Made by a program: the position numbers and the translations under genes. Of a stretch of 64,000 nucleotides of DNA, positions 60,192-64,000 are shown piece after piece; within the stretch, counting starts at the first letter, position 1, and each line of letters opens with the position of its first letter. This DNA comes from Pantoea sp050157905 (lineage in GTDB: Bacteria; Pseudomonadota; Gammaproteobacteria; Enterobacterales; Enterobacteriaceae), in contig NZ_JBKIWZ010000001.1 in assembly GCF_050157905.1 (NCBI RefSeq), positions 558,001 through 622,000 on the forward strand, written 5' to 3'. The notes beneath the pieces were generated by a model. That model ran no database searches and was not told where the DNA came from. It saw only the letters and a program-made list of their open reading frames with translations.

Positions 60192-61223
60192 ATGGCTCAA
60201 CGCTGGACAATTGCACAGGCGCAAGCCCTGTTTGACGCACCTTTCCTTGAACTGATGTTTAAAGCACAGCAGGTGCATCGTGAGCACTTCGATCCGCGCC
60301 AGGTGCAGGTCAGCACCCTTTTATCGATCAAAACCGGTGCCTGTCCGGAAGATTGCAAATATTGCCCGCAGAGCGCGCGCTACAAGACCGGCCTGGAGTC
60401 GGAACGTCTGATGGAAGTCGAGGAGGTCCTGACCTCAGCCCGTCAGGCCAAAGCTGCCGGGTCGACCCGTTTCTGCATGGGCGCAGCGTGGAAAAACCCG
60501 CACGAGCGCGACATGCCCTATCTGGAAAAGATGGTGGAAGGCGTGAAAGCGATGGGGATGGAAACCTGTATGACGCTGGGCACCCTCAGCGAGCAGCAGG
60601 CGCAGCGTCTGGCGGGCGCAGGCCTGGATTTCTACAACCATAACCTCGACACCTCGCCGGAATTTTATGGCTCTATCATCACCACCCGCAGCTATCAGGA
60701 GCGTCTGGACACGCTGGGTAAAGTGCGCGATGCCGGCATTAAAGTCTGTTCAGGCGGCATCGTCGGCCTGGGCGAAACCGTAAACGACCGCGCCGGGCTG
60801 CTGGTGCAGTTAGCCAATCTGCCAACGCCGCCGGAGAGCGTGCCGATTAACATGCTGGTCAAGGTCAAAGGGACACCGCTGGCCGATAACGAGGATGTGG
60901 AGCCGTTCGATTTTATCCGCACCATCGCGGTGGCGCGCATCATGATGCCGACCTCACACGTCCGTCTGTCGGCGGGCCGTGAACAGATGAGCGAGCAGAC
61001 CCAGGCGATGTGCTTTATGGCCGGGGCTAACTCAATTTTCTACGGCTGCAAACTGCTGACTACGCCGAACCCGGAAGAGGATAAAGACCGCGTACTGTTC
61101 CGCAAACTGGGGCTGAACCCGGAGCATACGCATACCTCTCACGGTGATGAGCAGCAGGCGCAGGCGCTCAGTGAGCAGCTCTTCCATGCCGACACTGAAC
61201 AGTTCTACAACGCGGCGCTGTAA
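60192..61223 (+). CDS. bioB: Biotin synthase
   Basis: 343 residues, radical SAM. The 4Fe-4S motif CPEDCKYCPQS has Cys51, Cys55 and Cys58; the YNHNLDTSPEFYG and IVGLGETVNDR segments are conserved; RLSAGREQM supplies the Arg ligand of the 2Fe-2S cluster that donates sulfur. It converts dethiobiotin to biotin. Its last base is shared with the bioF ATG. Confidence 0.98.
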   Translation: MAQRWTIAQAQALFDAPFLELMFKAQQVHREHFDPRQVQVSTLLSIKTGACPEDCKYCPQSARYKTGLESERLMEVEEVLTSARQAKAAGSTRFCMGAAWKNPHERDMPYLEKMVEGVKAMGMETCMTLGTLSEQQAQRLAGAGLDFYNHNLDTSPEFYGSIITTRSYQERLDTLGKVRDAGIKVCSGGIVGLGETVNDRAGLLVQLANLPTPPESVPINMLVKVKGTPLADNEDVEPFDFIRTIAVARIMMPTSHVRLSAGREQMSEQTQAMCFMAGANSIFYGCKLLTTPNPEEDKDRVLFRKLGLNPEHTHTSHGDEQQAQALSEQLFHADTEQFYNAAL

Positions 61224-62374
61224 TGAGCTGGCAGCAACGAGTCCGGCAGGCGCTGGCGCAGCGCCGTGCGGCGGACGGCTGGCGGCAGCGTCGGGTCATC
61301 GAGCAGCAGTCGACCCGCACGCTGCGGAGCGGTGGCCGTGACTATCTTCACTTCTCCAGCAATGACTACCTTGGCTTAACCCGGCATCCATCGGTGATCG
61401 CCGCCTGGCAGCAGGGCGCGGCGCTGGCAGGCGCGGGCGCGGGCGCCTCGGGGCATGTCACCGGGTATCACCACCAGCATGCCGATCTGGAGGCGGAGCT
61501 GGCGTCGTGGCTCGGCTACGACCGGGCGCTGCTGTTTATCTCCGGTTTTGCGGCGAATCAGGCGGTGATTCATCTGCTGGGCGAAAAGGATGACCGCATC
61601 CTGGCGGACAGGCTCAGCCACGCGTCGCTGCTCGACGCCGCCAGCCACAGCCCGGCTCAGCTGCGACGTTTCACCCATAACGCGCCGGAGAGCCTGGCGG
61701 CACGGCTCGCCGCTCCCTGTGCTGGCGAGACGCTGGTGGTGACGGAAGGCATCTTCAGCATGGATGGCGACAGCGCGCCGCTGGCCGCCCTGGCGCAGCA
61801 GACGCAGCAGGCCAGTGGCTGGCTGCTGGTGGATGATGCGCACGGCATCGGCGTGGTGGGCGAACAGGGGCGCGGCAGCTGCTGGCAGCAGGGCGTTAAA
61901 CCGGAGCTGCTGGTGGTCACCTTTGGCAAGGCGTTTGGCGTCAGCGGAGCCGCGCTGCTCTGCGATGCCGACACCGCCGACTATTTTTTACAGTTCAGCC
62001 GTCATCTCATCTACTCAACGGCGATGCCCGCAGCCCAGGCGGTCGCGCTGCAGGCGGCGCTGCGCGAAATTCAGCAGGGCGACGCACTGCGTCAGCAGCT
62101 GCAGCAGAACATTGCGCATTTCCGGCGTGGGGCGGCGTCGCTGCCGTGGCAACTGATGCCCTCAGCCAGCGCGATTCAGCCGCTGCGGGTGGGCGAAAAC
62201 AGCGCCGCGCTGGCGCTCTCCCGGCGACTGGCGGAGGCGGGCTGCTGGGTCAGTGCCATCCGGCCGCCTACCGTGCCACCTGGCACGGCGCGGCTTCGTA
62301 TCACCCTGACGGCGGCGCATCGCCCGGACGATATCGATCGCTTACTGGAGGCGCTGCATGACGCTGCGGGTTGA
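61223..62374 (+). CDS. bioF: 8-amino-7-oxononanoate synthase
   Basis: 383 residues, alpha-oxoamine synthase family. HFSSNDYLGLTRHP, GAGASGHVTGYHHQH, VDDAHGIGVVGEQGRG and the PLP Lys in VVTFGKAFGVSG are present. It condenses pimeloyl-ACP with alanine. It overlaps bioB by one base and bioC by 17 bp. Confidence 0.97.
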   Translation: MSWQQRVRQALAQRRAADGWRQRRVIEQQSTRTLRSGGRDYLHFSSNDYLGLTRHPSVIAAWQQGAALAGAGAGASGHVTGYHHQHADLEAELASWLGYDRALLFISGFAANQAVIHLLGEKDDRILADRLSHASLLDAASHSPAQLRRFTHNAPESLAARLAAPCAGETLVVTEGIFSMDGDSAPLAALAQQTQQASGWLLVDDAHGIGVVGEQGRGSCWQQGVKPELLVVTFGKAFGVSGAALLCDADTADYFLQFSRHLIYSTAMPAAQAVALQAALREIQQGDALRQQLQQNIAHFRRGAASLPWQLMPSASAIQPLRVGENSAALALSRRLAEAGCWVSAIRPPTVPPGTARLRITLTAAHRPDDIDRLLEALHDAAG

Positions 62375-63113
62375 TAAGCAGGCAGTGGCACGCGCCTTTG
62401 GCCGGGCGGCGGCAGGATACGATGCGCACGCCGCGCTCCAGCGCCTCAGCGGGGAGGCGCTGCTGACGCGTGCGCCCGCGCAGAGCGGCCTGCACCTGCT
62501 GGATGCCGGCTGCGGTACCGGCTGGTACAGCCGGCTGTGGCGTGAACGCGGCAAACAGGTCACGGCGCTGGACCTCTCTGTACAGATGCTGCAACAGGCG
62601 CGGGACAATGATGCCGCACAGCACTATCTGGTCGGGGACATCGATGCGCTGCCACTGGCGGAGAACTCGATGGATGTGGTGTGGAGCAATCTGGCGGTGC
62701 AGTGGAGTGACGATCTGCCCGGCGCACTGAGTCAGTTCCGGCGGGTACTCCGGCCCGGCGGCACGCTGCTGTTCTCTACCCTGGGCGATGGGTCGCTGCA
62801 GGAAGTGCATGAGGCCTGGTCGCATCTGGATGCCATGCCGCACGCCAACCGCTTTCTTAGCGAGCCGCAGATTGCCGCAGCCTGTCACGCTCAGCAACTC
62901 TGCTGTTCCTCCGGCCGGGTGACGCTGCACTTTCCTGACGCGCTCAGCGCGATGCGCTCCCTGAAGGGGATTGGGGCAACCCATCTGCATCAGGGGCGCG
63001 ACGGCCAGATCTTAACCCGACAACGGCTCAGCCAGCTCGAGGCGCACTGGCCGCGCGATCGGCACGGTTATCGCCTGAGTTACCATTTAATTTATGGAGT
63101 GAGTACATCATGA
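62358..63113 (+). CDS. bioC: Malonyl-ACP O-methyltransferase BioC
   Basis: 251 residues, class I methyltransferase. The SAM-binding motif is LLDAGCGTGWYSRLW, followed by VTALDLSVQML and WSNLAVQWSDDLPGAL. DALSAMRSLKGIGATHLHQG is the BioC-specific block. It methylates malonyl-ACP so that fatty-acid synthesis can build the pimeloyl chain. The start lies 17 bp inside bioF; the end overlaps bioD by 4 bp. Confidence 0.96.
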   Translation: MTLRVDKQAVARAFGRAAAGYDAHAALQRLSGEALLTRAPAQSGLHLLDAGCGTGWYSRLWRERGKQVTALDLSVQMLQQARDNDAAQHYLVGDIDALPLAENSMDVVWSNLAVQWSDDLPGALSQFRRVLRPGGTLLFSTLGDGSLQEVHEAWSHLDAMPHANRFLSEPQIAAACHAQQLCCSSGRVTLHFPDALSAMRSLKGIGATHLHQGRDGQILTRQRLSQLEAHWPRDRHGYRLSYHLIYGVSTS

Positions 63114-63781
63114 AACGCCTGTTTATCACCGGAACTGACACCGAAGTCGGTAAAACGGTCGCCAGCGGCGCGCTGCTGCAGGCCGCCGCCGCGGCAGGCT
63201 ACCGCTGCGCGGGCTACAAGCCGGTGGCCTCCGGTTGTGAGCTGACGCCGGACGGCATCCGTAACAGCGATGCGCTGGCGCTGCAGCGCTACAGTAATGT
63301 GTCGCTGACCTATCAGCAGGTCAATCCGATGGCGTTTATGGAGCCCACCTCGCCGCACATCGTCAGCGCCGAAGAGGGCAGGCCGATCACCCATCTGGCC
63401 CTGTCGGCGGGACTGGCGGCGCTGGAGCCGCTGGCGGACTGGATTCTGGTGGAGGGCGCGGGTGGCTGGTACACACCGCTGTCCGAAACGCACACCTATG
63501 CGGACTGGGTGGTCAGCGAACAGCTGCCGGTGATTCTGGTGGTGGGAATTAAGCTGGGCTGCATTAACCACGCCCTGCTCACCGCCGAGGCGATACGGGC
63601 GCGCGGCCTGCCGCTGGTGGGCTGGATCGCCAACACCGTCGAGCCGCCGGGCAAACGCTATCAGGAATATCTCAGCAGCCTGAAGCAGCGACTGCCTGCG
63701 CCCTGTCTGGGCACCATTCCGTATCTCACCGATGCGGCGCAGCAGGCATCCTGTGGACACTACCTGACGCTGCCGGCGTAA
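63110..63781 (+). CDS. bioD: Dethiobiotin synthetase
   Basis: 223 residues. P-loop GTDTEVGKTVASGALL at residues 8-23, the KPVASG segment and VEGAGGWYTPLSE are diagnostic. It closes the ureido ring with carbon dioxide and ATP. Last gene of bioBFCD. The following 120 bp hold only hairpins and no uvrB start, unlike E. coli. Confidence 0.97.
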   Translation: MKRLFITGTDTEVGKTVASGALLQAAAAAGYRCAGYKPVASGCELTPDGIRNSDALALQRYSNVSLTYQQVNPMAFMEPTSPHIVSAEEGRPITHLALSAGLAALEPLADWILVEGAGGWYTPLSETHTYADWVVSEQLPVILVVGIKLGCINHALLTAEAIRARGLPLVGWIANTVEPPGKRYQEYLSSLKQRLPAPCLGTIPYLTDAAQQASCGHYLTLPA

Positions 63782-63793
63782 AAAAACTGGCCA

Positions 63794-63908
63794 CACAGGC
63801 TTTTGCTCAATCAGTCTGAGCCTGTGCAATGCTCACCAGCCTGAACGTCAGGTTGTTGCGCGCTGCCTATAATCCTGACGCCTGCCGTGACAGGGACTCA
63901 GCGTCAGG
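63794..63908. other. Hairpins between bioD and the convergent gene
   Basis: CACAGGCT / AGCCTGTG (63794-63826, 17-base loop), CCTGA/TCAGG (63840-63852) and CCTGACGC / GCGTCAGG (63874-63908). None has a clear T-tract. The last overlaps the stop of the minus-strand gene. Possible termination region for both. Confidence 0.45.
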
Positions 63909-64000
63909 CCACGGTCAGCCATTTATCGACGGTATGGTCGTCAAGCTGCGCCATGCTGCCCTGCGCCACGTTGCGGCCACGGTGCAGCAGCAAAAAGTAG
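63904..64000 (-). CDS. C-terminal fragment, possibly an ABC-transporter ATPase
   Basis: Minus-strand frame entering from the right edge and ending at a TGA at 63904-63906; 31 codons are visible. The residues begin YFLLLHRGRNVAQGSM, a pattern like the strand-turn near the end of ABC ATPases (LLHRGRxVAxGS), and end KWLTVA. The evidence is short, so the product call is tentative; the presence of coding sequence is somewhat more certain. Confidence 0.4.
   Translation of the reverse strand, partial: YFLLLHRGRNVAQGSMAQLDDHTVDKWLTVA

Noticed and set aside
60106..60240. N-terminal extension of bioA by 45 codons
   Set aside because: It would run through the BirA operator and divergent promoter and has no family counterpart.
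1..64000. CRISPR array, insertion sequence, prophage or integrase
   Set aside because: No regularly spaced short repeats, transposase or phage genes were seen. The only tandem array is the tRNA-Lys 172-bp repeat, whose units lack unique spacers.

Overview
The window is a stretch of a gamma-proteobacterial chromosome of the order Enterobacterales. Gene order follows the Escherichia coli seqA-to-bioD region closely, but protein divergence, the absence of several E. coli genes and some extra cassettes point to Erwiniaceae, most likely Pantoea or a close relative (inference from synteny and protein similarity recalled from memory, no search was run). It is almost entirely core metabolism; I see no prophage, insertion sequence or CRISPR array.

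Layout. 1-7.7 kb: ybfF (cut by the left edge), seqA, pgm, a lone kdpE, ybfA, ybgA, phrB, ybgI. The kdpFABC pump and the KdpD sensor that normally accompany KdpE are absent. 7.8-13.4 kb: a 5-oxoproline module (pxpB-pxpC-pxpA, two DUF969/DUF979 membrane proteins, pcp), then nei. 13.4-25.2 kb: gltA divergent from sdhCDAB-sucABCD, i.e. most of the TCA cycle in one block. 25.7-28.9 kb: cydABX-ybgE, the bd oxidase. 29.0-34.7 kb: ybgC-tolQRAB-pal-cpoB, the envelope constriction machine. 34.9-35.8 kb: three identical tRNA-Lys genes followed by a tandem array of about 172-bp units that carry a copy of the tRNA 3' end and an intrinsic terminator. 35.9-38.0 kb: an Ada-AlkA fusion divergent from a stand-alone O6-alkylguanine transferase. 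38.2-45.1 kb: nadA, pnuC, then on the minus strand a response regulator, a BvgS/EvgS-like hybrid kinase and zitB, joined by overlapping reading frames, then ybgS. 45.3-50.6 kb: aroG, gpmA and galTKM, with galE missing from the operon. 50.8-56.1 kb: modF, modE, acrZ, modABC. 56.1-58.7 kb: ybhA, pgl, ybhB. 58.8-63.8 kb: bioA divergent from bioBFCD. At the right edge a minus-strand gene fragment lies where E. coli has uvrB.

Conserved regulatory sites can be read directly: a NadR operator before nadA, a ModE box before modA, a BirA operator between bioA and bioB, two GalR/GalS-type operators before galT, a CRP-type site and a sigma70 promoter before sdhC, and a promoter with a GC-rich discriminator before the tRNA operon.

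The best candidates for undescribed biology are the tRNA-Lys-derived tandem array, which resembles the E. coli tyrT repeat locus; the phosphorelay pair physically coupled to the zinc exporter gene zitB; the DUF969/DUF979 pair as a possible 5-oxoproline transporter; the orphan KdpE; and a 107-bp nested palindromic element downstream of nei.
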